A stretch of 64,000 nucleotides of DNA from Pagrus major (GCF_040436345.1 NC_133235.1:18190660-18254659), one strand, 5' to 3'; shown: positions 1-13,121, numbered from the stretch's first letter. Made by a program: numbers and translations. The notes: generated by a model from the sequence alone, not told the origin.

Positions 1-2160
1 GTGCCTTAATTAAAGACAGAGGACAAATTAATAAGGTGTATTTCTAAAAATAATATTGCAATAACAAATCATGGTCATATTAAGATCAAACTCAAAATAA
101 ACATCCTTGTTTAAAATGATTTAACCAGCCCAGTTGTTCACATTCATCTGTGTCATACACACCGTATTGGCGTTTCTACAGTATGTGTCATATCAAGATT
201 CAAGAATCAAGATGTTTATTGTCAAGCCAGGTGTAAGTACACTTGTGAAAGTCTTTTACTTGGAGACTCCACTACAGAAATGGAAAATAGTAATTAGTGA
301 ATACAACGGATATAGGAATAATAATTACAATAAAAAATAAAGAACTCAAAAACAGAGTATGCAGAATAAAAATATAGGACGGCAGGGATAAGGTGCATGT
401 GCACATTCTATCTATACGTGTGCGTACATGAGACACAAATATAATTACAGAATGTAAAGGCAACAAGGGCGTGTTGTTGTTGTGCAAAGATAATAAGTGT
501 AAAATAAAGCAAAATGATATAAAAAACAGCAATATCATGTTCACTTTACATGTTTCCGACCTGACTGTCACATCAGCAGGTGGATGGTGGTGGAGTTACA
601 AGTGAAAAGGCTGCCAAGCCAATGACCATAGTTCAGGACTGAGTTTCAACATAGTTAAGTGTGAAACCACTGGATATTTTGAAGGAGACCTCAGGGCACA
701 AAACAAATATTTTTAATGGGGAGTCAGGACATCTCCAGCCAAAATACGTATTTTAAACCAAAACATGATTTTTTCATGACGCTAATCAAGATGTTTTTGT
801 GCCTAAACCTAACCACAGCATCAGCACAGCTCTGTCACGACATGAAATTGAGACTGAACCTCAAGAAACGTAACGTTGTAAATTAAAGACTTCAGATCGA
901 CCCCGCATAGCATGACTCCCTCCCTTCTGGCGATTGAGTTGGATTTAACTGATGTTGATATTCACATAGTCTTAGGCAAAAGTCATTTTTTCTGGGTAAT
1001 TAGGCAACAGATTAGGAGAGATTATAACATCCTGACCAGGAGTAAAGCAGCACGAGCAACGGAAGAGCTCGAACATGGTGCATTTTGTAAATAAAGAAAT
1101 CAAATAACGGACAAAATTGGATCGGACGATTTGGATAACTTTCACTACACTTGTCAAAGACTTGGACTTGATCCATCATTTTTACTTAAAAGACTTATTC
1201 ACTGAGCGGTTCAGTTACTACTGCAGCGTTCACAGAGCCTCTATCACACAACGCCATAAAAAACCCATCAGTCATCTCACTCCCCCCGTGCATTCACAGC
1301 ACACGTGTTCATGTACACATGTACATAAACAAACATCTGTCCCTAAGCTTCTTACAACCAGAATGCGTGTGTGACTATGTGTGTGACTATGTGTGTGTGT
1401 GTGTGGGTGTGCTCTCAAGCTGGGGCCAGTAGTGCAGGGCAGGGCTGCTGGGCCAGAGATGGATGGCACGCACAATTTCAGGCAAAGCTCCAGACCTCGG
1501 CCTTCCACTCTGCCCTCCACTGTGTCCACACAGCTAGAAACCACACATCTGCCCCGGCCTAAAGAAAGACTCCACAAGTCATTATTGCTCGCAATCGGAC
1601 GCAACTGGAAAGTTTTTTCATTAAACTGCGGTCAAGCAATGTCAGCACTCGTTAGCCCCTCCCATTTCACACTCATTGATTTGAGCCTAATCATCACCTT
1701 TTCTTTTTTGTAAACGCTCTTTTATTTTTCAGCTGGCTGAGCATGGTGCTGTAAAGCGGGCTGGAGAGGAGTGCAGAGGGCTTTAGGACAGTTTTGACCG
1801 CACAGCTGTTTGACACGTCAAAAGCAGATGTGCAAAAGAGCAAAGACAATGGTTTTGTCTGTTCTGCTCTCCCTTTAGAAACCTAAATTAAGCCCATAAA
1901 AAAATGCTTCTTCTTTGGTCCAAAACAGAGCAAGTGTGCTTTGGGTGAGCATGGCACCAGACTGCTGTCTGCTGAGATGACTAAAAATATATCTGAAACA
2001 TTCGTTTTAAGAAATTACAGCCAAAGATAACCAGTTCCAAAGCAGATAAAGCTGACAGAAATGAAAAAGCACTCAAACTGAACTCTGATAATCCACTAAC
2101 AGCCCTCCCCTTCCATCCCTTCTCACTCCTCCCTCCTGTCGACCAGCCACAGAGGCAGCA
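1..2160. other. Intergenic or intronic DNA, no gene recognised
   Basis: Only short frames without recognisable domains are seen on either strand. The stretch at about 775-835 carries the phrase tttgtgcctaaacctaacca, which recurs near 6772 and 56880 and marks a dispersed repeat. A short TG-rich run with a gactatgtgtgt unit lies at about 1367-1405. If the candidate first exon at 2169-2204 is real, this stretch would be its first intron. Confidence 0.5.
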
Positions 2161-2168
2161 GTACTCAC

Positions 2169-2204
2169 CCAGGAGACATTTTTGTTCTTGGGCCCTTTTG
2201 ACAT
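2169..2204 (-). CDS. Candidate first coding exon of an unidentified gene
   Basis: On the minus strand an ATG in a good context (purine at -3) opens 12 codons, MSKGPKNKNVSW, and runs straight into a consensus splice donor (TGG followed by GTGAGT), so the exon would end in phase 0. The DNA upstream (about 2205-2420) is relatively GC-rich with several CpGs, as expected of a promoter and 5' leader. I do not recognise the protein and see no following exon between 1 and 2160; the gene would continue beyond the left edge. The peptide is short and lysine-rich, so chance cannot be excluded. The alternative is a non-coding first exon or no gene. Confidence 0.35.
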
Positions 2205-2440
2205 GGCTTGCAGGCGGAGAGGCCAAAGGCCCGAACCCCGAAACACTGAGCGTCCTCGCGCACACACGCAGATCCAAGTCCACCTTCAGCAGCAGCCCGC
2301 TCGGATATGGAGACGGGCTTTTCATTTGACGTCCTTCACTGTTTTCTCCTGTGCCAGCAACCCTCACCAGATTTACATCTGCCTGGAGCTTCGCCCTCCA
2401 ATCACACCCGGCTCAACATGATCCAAAACTGACTCAAGAA

Positions 2441-2474
2441 GGAGGAGGAGGAGGAGGAGGAAGAGGAGGAGGAG
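2441..2474 (+). repeat. (GGA)n microsatellite
   Basis: A purine-rich GGA/GAA tract lies just upstream (in the minus sense) of the candidate first exon at 2169-2204. Confidence 0.9.
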
Positions 2475-5335
2475 TGGGAGACTGAAACAAACAGGATAAC
2501 TCCAGAAGTGCCCGTCAGAGGCAGAAATAGATCATGCAGGAAAAGTTCCTTCAGTCGTTCACCTGAATCCTCCTCTTCCTTCTCCTTGTCAGTGGCTGTC
2601 TGCTCTCCTCAGATTCATTAAGCCTGTATGAATATGCAACCAAACATCTGGCTGATGCCCCTCCTCCATGATGCCAGAGGCTGGGGCCAGCAAACGGCCA
2701 ATCCTACCCTCCTAACATCTGGGAGCGGAGAGATTGAGAGGAGATGGATGGAGGGAGAGAGGTGGAAATATAGGAAGGGAGGAATTCGGTGATGAGAAGG
2801 GAGAGAGGTAGGAGAGCGGAGCTAGAGAGGTGGAGGGATGTTGAGTGTATGAGGAGGGAGGACAGACGACTGGAGAGGGCCAGTCAGGGCCGACACAGAT
2901 TGGAGGGCAGGTTACTGATCCCTAACATGAGATTAAACAAACAAACATGTTTCACTGAATTGGTTCTAGTGGAATACAGAATATTTCTCCATAACCTGCC
3001 TCTTAATTTCACACAAAGACAGAAAGGAGAATGAGACAACATGATTGTGTTTCTGTTCCTGTATGTTTTTGACTGTAATCACGGCGCTGAGCTCCACGAC
3101 AGTGATTGGTCGGAGAGAGGAAGAGATGGATTGACGGCATGAGAGATTGATGGTATTATAGATGAATGTCTCTCTCTGCCAATCCCAAATCCCAAACTCT
3201 TTTTTTTTTTCATAAAATAATGTTTTTAATGCCTCTCAAAGTTTAAAAACACAAACAGAAATCAGGAACAACAGGTTTTGACTTCCCAGACTTTTGTCGT
3301 GGTCGCCATGTTAGCTTTGGTTGACGTTGTGTTCCTGGGCCACAACTCTACCTAATTAGTATGCAGCTGATCTGAATGTGATTGGTTCTACACTACGCAG
3401 AGCTGTATTTCTGTTTTATTTGACAATTGTTCGATATTTTAGAACGGCGGAAAAGAAAAGGAAATCTTATTTTGTGTTACGATAACTTGGTTTCTCTGAG
3501 TAAAAGTCTTGTGTTTGACCCATCCATCCACCTCTTTCCTGTCTCTGTGTGGACTGTTGCTCTTTATACGACGTTGCCCTGATTATACAAAGTTGTTTTT
3601 GTGCATATATATGTAACCAATATGTTTTTTTTTCAATGCCTAAACCCAATCAATGGAATCTTCTTCTGCAAACTTCCCCAAATCTAATGAACTGCAGGAC
3701 AGAGACGCTAATGTTAGCATGAACTTCCTCATGATGCTTAGTTTAACTCTGATATTAGCAGCAGTGACACACTGGTATCAATCCCTCACATGTTTTTCTC
3801 ATGTAATCTGTAACCCCACACATTGGAGTTTGCTAATGCCATGCTAATGCTAATGCTAGGCTTTAGAAGTAAAGAGATCCTAGGTTACTGCTGGAGGTAA
3901 CTCGTCAGCCAGGCATGCTAATGTTAGCAGCTTACATTAGAGCAGATAAACACAGTTTAATCCATTCCTTACACTTTGGCTCTTGTGTTTTTGGTTTTAG
4001 AAAGGTTTTAGTACAAGAGACAGCCCTCAAAGCTCTTTAACACAGAGGGCTTATCTCTAACTACAACCTCATGCTCGCTGCATCAACAAGTGGAGAAATT
4101 CATAGCTTGACAGGAATGAAGTGACTAGTTGCTCAACTAAAGCTTAGTTTTATAATACATCGCTGTTATTTAGTCAGTTGTGAGGTGTCTGTAGTTGAAT
4201 TACTGAACTTTGGAGAGAGCCAGGCTAGCTGTTTCCCCCTGCTGCCACTCTTTATGCTAAGCTAGGCTAATCGCTGCCATACTCAACACACAGATGTGAA
4301 AGTGGTATTGATTTCTTAAATTGTTTGACTGAGCCTTTAAGTGAAAATGTGTTGAAAATAACAGGCTGTACTTGGTGCATTACTTTTAACTAAGCAATGA
4401 CAGAAAATATATTCTCTATCATGAATATTTTCTTGTCAGACAATTAATTAAAGAATTGCAACAGCGTCCGCTTATCTTTTTAAAAACTTTATTAGCAAAT
4501 AATGAACCCCCCTACTCATCTAAACTGCATTTCTAAGAATAAATAAATAAATAAATGAAAGCTGAGCAGGCCTGAAGAGCTTTTTGGGTCCTACACAGAT
4601 ACTCGTCTGTGATCTACAAGCCCATCGCCTCCGGTGAGGTAGGAAATAGCAGTGCGAGTGTTGAGTGAGGAAACAAGTCAATACTGCAGCTCGCAGCGTG
4701 TTTACAAAATCCACAAGATTTTGATTCAGCGTGATAATCAATGAGCACCTCGGCACTGTATGGATCCGCAGCCCTTATAGATTCACCTTGACAGGAACAG
4801 GCTACGAAGAGGGAAGGAATCAAAACTACCTCTGCAGTATAAAAAATTCATGTTGCATCCTGCACATGAAATAAAACTGGAGGTTGAGATGTGGCACGAC
4901 CACAACCAGAGATGCCCCAAAAAACGCTGGAAGTAAAGGTGTGATCAGAACTATCTGTATTTCCTGTAAACAAATAAAATGAGGAGAACATTTTTCATGT
5001 ATATCCTCCCCTCTCCAAAATATAACATGTGTGAGAACAGCTGATTATACATTTCAGTAAAAAGATTAAACTTTTCTCAAAAAACAAGTCACTACTGAAA
5101 ATCACACAAGTAAAATACCTCCACCAAGTCATCTGTCTTCAATTTTTAAGCCTCTCCTCTGAGAGACACAGCAGGGATTTTCTAGCAATGGCAATAACAT
5201 GCAGTATGCCTCTCACCACATTCCCTGTCTGCCTCTTGAGTATATACAAAATCAAAAAACACAAAACTCCCAAAAGATAAAAGGTAAAGTTCCCTCCATC
5301 CTGCAACACTTAGTACTTCCATTTAAAATACATTA
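2475..5335. other. Intergenic DNA, no gene recognised
   Basis: No frame with family resemblance is seen. The left part (2700-2890) is purine-rich with GGAG/GAGAG runs. The motif gctaatgctaatgctagg repeats at about 3830-3860. A short (AAAT)n run lies at about 4540-4556. Nothing else can be supported. Confidence 0.5.
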
Positions 5336-5460
5336 GATCTGCAACAATTAGACAATTAATTGATTATCTGATCAAAAGTAAATTACTAAATTGATAATCT
5401 TTGAATCCTTTCAATCATTTTTTGTGGTTCCAGCTTCTTAAATATAAGGATTTGCTGTTT
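5336..5460 (-). mobile_element. Fragment of a hAT-like miniature element
   Basis: The stretch begins gatctgcaacaattagac and contains gcttcttaaatataagg, which is the reverse orientation of sequence found in the copies at 21799-22161 and 27213-27533. Only one end is recognisable, so it is a partial copy or is interrupted by the repeat that starts near 5470. Confidence 0.55.
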
Positions 5461-5463
5461 TTG

Positions 5464-5880
5464 TCACTTATGATCAGTGTTGTAAAAAGTCATACCTGAG
5501 TAAAAGTAAAGACATCATGTAAAAATATGACTGGTAAAATTCAAAGTCACCCATATGAATACTACTTGAGTAAAAACCTTTAAGTATCTGATATTAAATG
5601 TACTTAAGTATCAAAAGTAATTTCCTAGGAATACTGTATAATCAGGGTTGACCGATTCTTAGCCTGGCTGATTGTCAGATAGAATAAATTAATTTAAAAA
5701 TGTGCTACTTTGGCTCTGATGCAGCATGTAATCTGTAAAGTAACTAGTAACTAAAGTTATCATATATATGATATGTAGTGGAGTAAGATAATACAATATT
5801 TGCCTCCAAAGTGTAGTGGAGTGGAGGTATAAAATAGGTAGCGTGACATGGAATTACACAAGTAAAGTGCAAGCACCTAA
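5464..5880. repeat. Dispersed repeat with agtaaaagt/acttttact motifs
   Basis: It opens with cagtgttgtaaaaagt and contains repeated gagtaaaagta and tgcctccaaagtgtagtgga motifs. The first phrase recurs at about 36705 and the second at about 44490, so at least three copies or fragments of one family are present in the window. Confidence 0.7.
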
Positions 5881-8534
5881 AAATGGCACTGAAGCATGAC
5901 ACAACAAGAACAAGAATGTACGTTTCACAACCAAATGTTACACCGGGATTGCAAAGATTTAAGAAGTGGACGTGATCATTTGAGAGACTTTCCCTCCAAC
6001 AATTTCAAAATAAGTGGAGAGGGTTAAGAACAAACAACCGGAATGTATTTTACCTGAAACGTCTCTGCTTTGAAGAAATGTATATAATATGAATGACTGA
6101 GTTCTGCCCTTCACCTGTTGGCCGAGCCGTCCTCACGCTCAGCATTATGAAAACACCAACAACAAAGCAGAGAACAGTTAGGTGTCTTAAGCTCCTTCTT
6201 AGAGCCAGGCAGCCACTTAAGGTAATCCAGCTTTGTTCTCTGCCAGCAGCGACCACACCTGGAGGAACATTTTCTTAAAAAAAATGTAAATCTAAAGTGA
6301 TATTTGGTTAAAGCTACTTCTGACATGTTGATTTGGATGTGTATCATGCATAATATCAGAAATTGGCCCTTAACCAGTGTTTCACAAACTTTTATGATCC
6401 TTTAAATCAAAGTTATGTCTACTTGCAACCAAAGAGGAGATGTTCCCTCCTCAGACTGTTTCATTTGTTTTTGGATGCATGATGAGAGAAAACTATCCAA
6501 GATTTCATGATGAAAAAGCAAAGATTAGAGAAAAATCTGGAAAAATAAACATAAATTGTTGGCAATTTTGGAGGCGTGTTTGGGGCAACAAATCTGCATA
6601 TTTTTCACGAGATGTCGCAACAATTTGGAGTCATGTTAGTGACAAGAAAATTGGATATTTTGGGGATTTTTAGCCAGTTTCTAGCCAAAAACCAAGTATT
6701 TTTAATGAGCTGTAAGGACAATTTCCAATTTACCTATAAGACAAAACATAATCTTTTACAAACACTCACCAAGTGGTTTTTGTGCCTAGACCTAACCAGA
6801 ACATATCAGTGATTTGCAGAATCGTAGATCAGCGAATGTGTAATTTAGTCTTCGACCTTCCATGTTGGGAACCCCTGTCCTAATAAAGCTGTGACTTAGA
6901 TTGATCCATCTTTTAAAAATCTCATAGACGACTGTGTATTCGGCAACACAACACATAATGTGCTGCGGCAAATGGAGTGAAAATAACGGATGAGTGATGA
7001 ACATTAGCCAGACAGGCATTAACCACTTATCACAAGCTTTTTAAGCCTGAGTGCATCAAAGCAACACATGTTGTAGATTTTCCTCATATTTACGTGCATT
7101 TCCTCGGCTCAGGGTTTTTCACTCTCATTGACACTGAATGTGGGCATCAGGTCCCACTTCTTGATGTGTCGATGCTTTTAGCCGTGTGTGGCTTTTCGAT
7201 CCTTTAAGTTTCTCTCCCAGCTTGTTGCTGAGGTGGGCACACACACTGCATGCAGCAACACAGATTGTGGTAATCTGCGCTGACAGCCTATTGAGCGTTG
7301 AGGAGCTGACAGTAAGCCTATTTCATGTAGGGATGTGGTTACGATAGGTCCTCCGCAGTCAGCGCCATCACACAATGCACAGCTCTGGGACTCTATAGTA
7401 TCGGCTGCAACGGGATTTAACAGAGGTTGGGTAGACACATGAAGAGAAAAATCAACAATGGCTGTAGTGATGAAGCAGCGAACAGAGAGAAGATGAAGGA
7501 CAGAAGGAGAGAGTTGGTGGGAAGACAAGAAGAAATAAAGAGGAACAGGTGGAGGAGAGGTGTGAGATTGTCCTCCCTGCTCCTCGCTGTCATTGAGAGG
7601 ACAGTAAAACCTGGCCTGTAATGAGATATCTGCACCTGTCTGTCCTCCCACACTCACCTCCTCCTTGAGACAGCTCATACAGGACACATGATGTGAGGAG
7701 AACAGCTCATCTAAGCAGCTGTCATGTATTTAAAATCGCCTTATCGCCTTAAACGCAACCCCCCCCCCCCATTTTACTAGCTTGGCACTGAAATCAAACT
7801 GTTGTCTCACAGAAAAAACACAGATTATTGGCGTTTAGGTCATGTCTTCATGGAGTCCTGTGCTGGAATCAATACAGAGAGCTGTTTCACAATGCCACTG
7901 TCTGTCCTGATAAACTGCAGCCTGAATGAAAACTCAGTAGAGAGCACCTCAGCAGCAAATAACAGGTTGTACGAGTCGCACACACGGCTGCTGGTACCTA
8001 AAATTGTGAATGAATTCTGAGGGTTATTTGCAAAAGTGTACAGAGACTATATGCAATAATCTGCCTTGGCTCGTGTATCACCCTCCCCTCCCCTCCCTCT
8101 GCTACAACTCCACTGTTGCTATGGGATCAAAAACACAAGGAGAGATGCTGCAAGTGATGCTGCGATGGTCACTTACATAGGTGGACTGCACTCTCCGCCA
8201 GTGTCCCAGCCCACAGCAATACATCAAGACATCCAGTTAGGGGAAGAAGAGGGGACAGGCTGATAGAGCCTCCGGGGTGGTGGGTCGTCTCAGGCCAGGA
8301 TCCTCATGGCACAGGTGATCCACCTGATCGCCGGCTCTTCAGGTAGTCGGGATCCCGCAAGAAAGAAAAAGGATCTTATCTCTTTGGTCCACCTGAGGTT
8401 TCAGTGGCTGCTAAGTTATGTCCTCAGATGACTCCAAAAAAGAAAAAAAAAAACAAGACGTCTGCGCTCTGTGGGGAGCCGGGATCCAATCAGTCCTGAA
8501 TCCAGTGAGTGTGTGAGGTTTGTATGTCTTCTTG

Positions 8535-8535
<1 letters not shown>
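5881..8535. other. Intergenic DNA with one repeat fragment
   Basis: No gene is recognised. A fragment at about 6690-6800 shares tttttgtgcctaga/acctaacca with the repeat near 775-835 and 56880. The 169-codon minus-strand frame at 7178-7687 has no domain, coiled coil or splice support. A C-rich run lies at about 7757-7770. Confidence 0.5.

Positions 8536-8609
<74 letters not shown>
8536..8609 (+). repeat. (TG)37 microsatellite
   Basis: An uninterrupted 74-bp TG tract. It creates false Cys-Val and Thr-His reading frames on the two strands. Confidence 0.98.
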
Positions 8610-8611
<2 letters not shown>

Positions 8612-9085
8612 CACCTCATCTCATCTCAGAAGGACAGGTGGTTCATCTGCCATCCTGTGTTTATTTGCCCTCCCGCTACCCCACCTCACTGTCGAAAACA
8701 AACCTCTCCTCCAGCCTCCCCCCGGATTAAACCCCCCAAATAGTCTTGCTACAAAAACTAAATGTCATTTTCTTCTCTCTGTCTATGTGTGTGCCCCTCA
8801 ATGCTCTCTGGTCTGGTCGGACTTATCCAATCAGAGCTCTCGACTCACTCCACATCCGTCTTGCCTGTATCCCTGTCTATCCCTCCCTTGTAAGCCCACC
8901 CTGGGAGTCCAGATACAGAGATTTTCAGGTTCTGTGCAATTCCTCTTTTCTTCCTCTCCTCAGAAATCCCAGCAGCTCTATAGCTCCTCCTCCTCTCACT
9001 CCACCACGCTGCTTCCCTCTCTCATCAGGAGCGTTCCTGCTTACCTGAGTCACTCCTTGCTCTCCTGTTGTGACAGTGTATGCAC

Positions 9086-9134
9086 ATGTGTGTGTGTGTG
9101 AGTGTGTGTGTGTGTGTGTGAGTGTGTGTGTGTG
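9086..9134 (+). repeat. Interrupted (TG)n microsatellite
   Basis: TG dinucleotide tract broken twice by AG (agtgtgtg). Confidence 0.95.
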
Positions 9135-9277
9135 GAGGCTGCAGCTGAAGCTCACCGCTCTCCCTCTCTCTCTGTTGCCATGCTAGAGCAGGTAACATTC
9201 GGCTAGCGCAGGAGACACACAGCCTGAATTCAAATGCGCCTCCAGCCTCTCCGATTTACAAAGCCTCCACCCATCCT

Positions 9278-9440
9278 TAACAGCAACCCCCCCATCTCTC
9301 CTCTCCTCTCTCTGTCCGTCCTCTCTTTTTCCCCCCTTCTATCTCGTTCTCTTCATCTCTGTCTACAGTGTCTCCTCCCTCTCTCCCTCCACTGTTGCTT
9401 CCTTTCCTGTCATTTCTCCTCTCTGCTGTCGCGCTCTTTC
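9278..9440 (+). repeat. Polypyrimidine tract
   Basis: A stretch of about 160 bp made almost wholly of C and T (tctcc, ctctct, cccccc runs). No function is evident; such mirror-rich tracts can adopt non-B structure. Confidence 0.7.
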
Positions 9441-9780
9441 TTGTTTTTCATGCTACCTTAAGAACTGCACTGGGGATAATTCTGCGACTGCTTAACGCTG
9501 CAAAAACTCTCTGTGTTTTCGAGTCATTTCTGTCTATAGTTTAGTCGAAAGGCTGAAGAAAATCTGTCAGTGCAGTGAGAATATTTCATCCTGTTCTGAA
9601 AGAAATCAGCTTGCTTCTAAAAGTACACAAAGTCTCTGTCGTCTTGTTTTAGACTAAATTCAATCTTTGTTGTTGAAGCCACTGTAGCGACTCTTCGAGG
9701 CTGTCACCATGCGCAGTGACGCAGTGACTAAAATGCTAAATCAACATGCTCACATGCTCACAGTGACAATGCTATCATGT

Positions 9781-10000
9781 TAAAGGGGCAATATGTAAGA
9801 ATTTTAGTTGAAAAGGTTAAAAAAAACAAATAAAATTATGAACAGAATGTGAATAAATAACAGTTTTGATATTACGATGTTGTTGCAGAGACATATTTAG
9901 TAAGTACCATTAGCATGCTAACCAGCAGATGTGCTAGTGGTGTAAACACTCCCCTGTTCAGGAGTTCCCATTCAGATTTGACAACTAAAATTTTCACCTG
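9781..10000 (+). mobile_element. Partial miniature element, GGGCAATATGTAAG family
   Basis: The start taaaggggcaatatgtaag and the internal phrases acagaatgtgaa and acagtttt match the complete-looking element at 15196-15532. The far terminal repeat is not seen; the end is replaced by other repeats (cctgatgatggtgctagatg at about 9998). Confidence 0.65.
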
Positions 10001-10784
10001 ATGATGGTGCTAGATGACAAGTTAAAGACACAATATGTAATTTGTGCGGCTAGAGGTCTCTACATCAAAACAAAAAACGCTTGCTGAGTATTGTGCCAGA
10101 CCTTCTGGAGGAATTAACACCCAGAGCCACATCAGAGTCTGCTCTGATCTGGAGCCATTAACCAACAGGAGGAGAGCTCAGAGTTTGTTTTTGTTTGTTT
10201 GTTTTTAATAGTAGATTTATCTTCACTCCTATTTATCAACCTGACTGCAGCAGGGATCCGCGGAGGTGACCTCCATTGTCCGGTATTTACATGCTAAAAA
10301 GTTGACTGCTGACTGGAGGTGGAGGGGAACATTACTTCTTAGATTTAACTGTACAGAGAGGAGTGGAAGAAAAGAAGAGAGAGAGTCTCTAGTAAGTGCT
10401 GAGTTGAGTAAGAGGTTGACCTGAATTCAAACACAGACACACACACCTCAGTGCATGCCATTGCTCGCTAGTTTATGGCTAATGAACAGTAAAGTAGTCT
10501 GGCTGTTGTGGGTGAAAAAACACAAATAACAGCACAGTCGAACTCGCAACTACCACTGCTGATGAAATCTATCTGACCAGACTCGGGTACAAATGTTCAT
10601 GGACGAGGTAATGTCACATTTCCTTCCTCACTCTCTGACTCTTTCCTGGAAGTCAAAGCGATTGGCGACCAAATTCAACGAACCGCAACATGAAGTAAAC
10701 TTGTGGATTTCTCTGGGTTTGAACTTTGTTGGAAACATTTGGAATAATGTAACAAATCTTACTTATAAAACGAAGAAATGTAAT
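10001..10784. other. Repeat-rich intergenic DNA
   Basis: A second repeat start, taaagacacaatatgtaatt, occurs at about 10023, resembling the TAAAGG-type ends of other elements here. The rest to 10784 shows no gene. Confidence 0.4.
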
Positions 10785-10882
10785 GTAAGAAAAAGTAGGT
10801 TTTTGTGTCTTATTCCCAACTCATCAAATACTGATGCTTTGGGACAAGTTGGGAATGAGACTCAAAAATCTACTTTTCTTAC
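10785..10882. repeat. Imperfect inverted repeat (hairpin)
   Basis: Arms 10785-10821 and 10847-10882 are near reverse complements: both read gtaagaaaa, then a T-rich stretch, then attcccaact inward, with a few mismatches and one indel. The 25-bp loop contains catcaaatactgatg, which is itself partly self-complementary. It is probably an old palindromic miniature element. It lies in a 160-codon frame (10593-11075) that has no other sign of coding. Confidence 0.7.
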
Positions 10883-11270
10883 AAAGTGGACACAAGATTA
10901 TTACAAGTCATCCTGGCGGAACAATGGGTATCCGTACCAGATTTCACGGCAATCTGTCCAATACTTGTTGAGACATTTGAATCATTTAGGAAAAGACACT
11001 GAGATTCATCCTCTGGGGACAAAGAATGTTTTGTGCCAATCCATCTCAAAGATGAAGACGAATTTCACAGGATAAGTGAAAACTTGGCTCAAGGCTAGAT
11101 TAAACAGTCAGGGGATCCTCTATCCATTATGTTACATCCTCTGGGCACTTTGGATTAAGGGATCAACAGGAAGGTTATTACAGTTCATCCTGATGGGACG
11201 ATGGGTGTGTACACAATGTCAAGTCAGACCATCTAATAGTTTTTGAGATATTTAATTAAAAGCCAGCCTC
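10883..11270 (+). repeat. Dispersed repeat with 'ttgagata' unit
   Basis: Two degenerate units are seen: attacaagtcatcctggcgg with acggcaatctgtccaatac near 10900-10970, and ttacagttcatcctgatggg with gagatatt near 11176-11250. The same phrases (catggcaatccatctaac, gttgttgagatat) appear at 54555-54810. I recognise this as a repeat type common in spiny-rayed fish; its class is unknown to me. Confidence 0.6.
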
Positions 11271-13120
11271 GGTTGGGGGATCACTAAATTCATTAGGATT
11301 CATTCTATTTTGACCATGAATGTTTGTACAAATTTCTTCTGATCAAAGTGGTGGCCAGGACTGAAATTTCTATCCCAAGAACCAAACTAGACGAGTGCAT
11401 AGACAAAATCCGCAGAAGATATAGTTCATAAATACACTTAAAATGTTACAGGGCTTGGCTGGTGGTAACTCAGAAAGTCCTCACTCGGGTATGCCATGAA
11501 AACTTTTGTACACGACTTCTGAAATATTGGCTACAGTCCTGACATCTGTGTGTTCAATGAGCACAGAAAAAGGCAGGTTGCTGCACTTGAATCCATTTGA
11601 GAAAGTACAAAAAAAAAAAAGAGGGAGATTTAAGCATGCTGAATATGAAGTTACAACTGGATGAATTAATGCAAAGCTTCTCTAAGCATGCATGAAAAGT
11701 TCAGTTGATGACTGAAAAAAGAGGAAAGAAATGAAAGCCTCTGCCTCAGAGGAGTCTTGAAAGTTGAACGTGGATCTTACAGGCTCAGATAAAGAGGAGC
11801 AGATACAGGCTGTTGCTTTTTCCTTTGATCATTCGGAGCGTTTATTCTGTGTCACGGGAATAAAAGAAAAATGTGCTCTGCAGTCTGCCGACACGACATA
11901 CTGTAAAATGGCCACAATAACTGAAGCTGCACCAATGCTTTCTTGAAGATTATAGTATGAATCATTAAGGAGGAGGATGATCGTGGCTATAGGGAAATTA
12001 AGAGAAGTTAATTTTAGGTTTCATACCAGTAAATGAAAGCAGGCCAGCTCTGCTCCCTCCTTCTGAATTACAGCTGCTTGTCTGGTGTCCTGTCACCAGT
12101 GTCACCGTGTATATCATTAATAATGCCTTTAACAAATCTTCCCTCTCAGTGTGGCAAAGCATTTCAAGCTGATATAAATTCTTGTCTGGGATTCACCAAA
12201 TTTATCACCACAGATGCATCAGGATGTTTACGGCTACTTTTTCAAATTCTTCATTTTTCCCTTCTCTTTTTTTTTTTTGAGAGACAGGAGCCACCGGTTT
12301 GGCAATTCCCTTAAACACTTTGTCGCGCAGCCCTGGCTCATCCATCAGACGGACAAAGACCAAGTGCTCCACGGGGTGTAATTCTGTCAGACTTGTGCGG
12401 GTGGAGGACTACCGATTATACACCAGCGTCTCTCTGTGGTGTCACTGTGGCATTCTATATCGATACTCACACACACACACACACACACACACTCATTCGC
12501 CAAGGTTACAAAACAAAGAGTTATACGGCCATGAAAACACATAAACCACCATGGTGCCTGCAGCACAGGCGAAAGACGAGGGTGAGATGCTAATTTGCAG
12601 CAGCCAAGGACAAAGCAAGGAATTAGAAGCTGCAAAGAAAATCTGGTCATGTGCTGGTCCTGTGATAGAAAACTGCAACTGAACTGAACTGATGAGAGAA
12701 AAACTGAGAATATATACAGAGGAGGAAGAAGTACGCAGATCATTTACTCAAAGCTGCTGTAAATCATATTATTTTTCATTAAAATAAGTGTGAAACAGCT
12801 CTATATTCCTACAGTAATCACTGTAGAGTGGTTTGTCAGTAACCCATGTCTCTCCTCCCTCAGCTCATGCAGTGAGAGAGAAAATACATTCTCTGGCATC
12901 CCTGCCCACTTAATCCAATCAGAACAGAGAACTTTAAAAAGAGGCGGTCCTGTCTGCTCCTGAACGTGAGGAGAGCACGATCCTCCTGTTTGCTGCTATA
13001 TCTGGCCTTTCAGACAAATGTGATAAAAGTACAATATTTCCCTCTGAGATGTATAAAGTATAAAGTTGCACAAAATTGAAATAGAAAGGAAGTCACATGC
13101 TGTGCATTTAAACAAAGTAT
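11271..13120. other. Intergenic DNA downstream of tmem236
   Basis: No gene is recognised. The only clear feature is the CA microsatellite at 12468-12492. Frames here are short or driven by simple repeats. Confidence 0.5.
12468..12492 (+). repeat. (CA)n microsatellite
   Basis: A 25-bp alternating C/A tract in the 3' flank of tmem236. Confidence 0.95.
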
Positions 13121-13121
13121 A

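Noticed and set aside
7178-7687. 169-codon minus-strand frame
   Set aside because: No domain, no splice context, composition like surrounding non-coding DNA.
8411-9101. Frames of poly Thr-His or Cys-Val
   Set aside because: They arise from the TG/CA microsatellite.
10593-11075. 160-codon plus-strand frame
   Set aside because: It runs through a hairpin and dispersed repeat; the resulting peptide has no protein family features.
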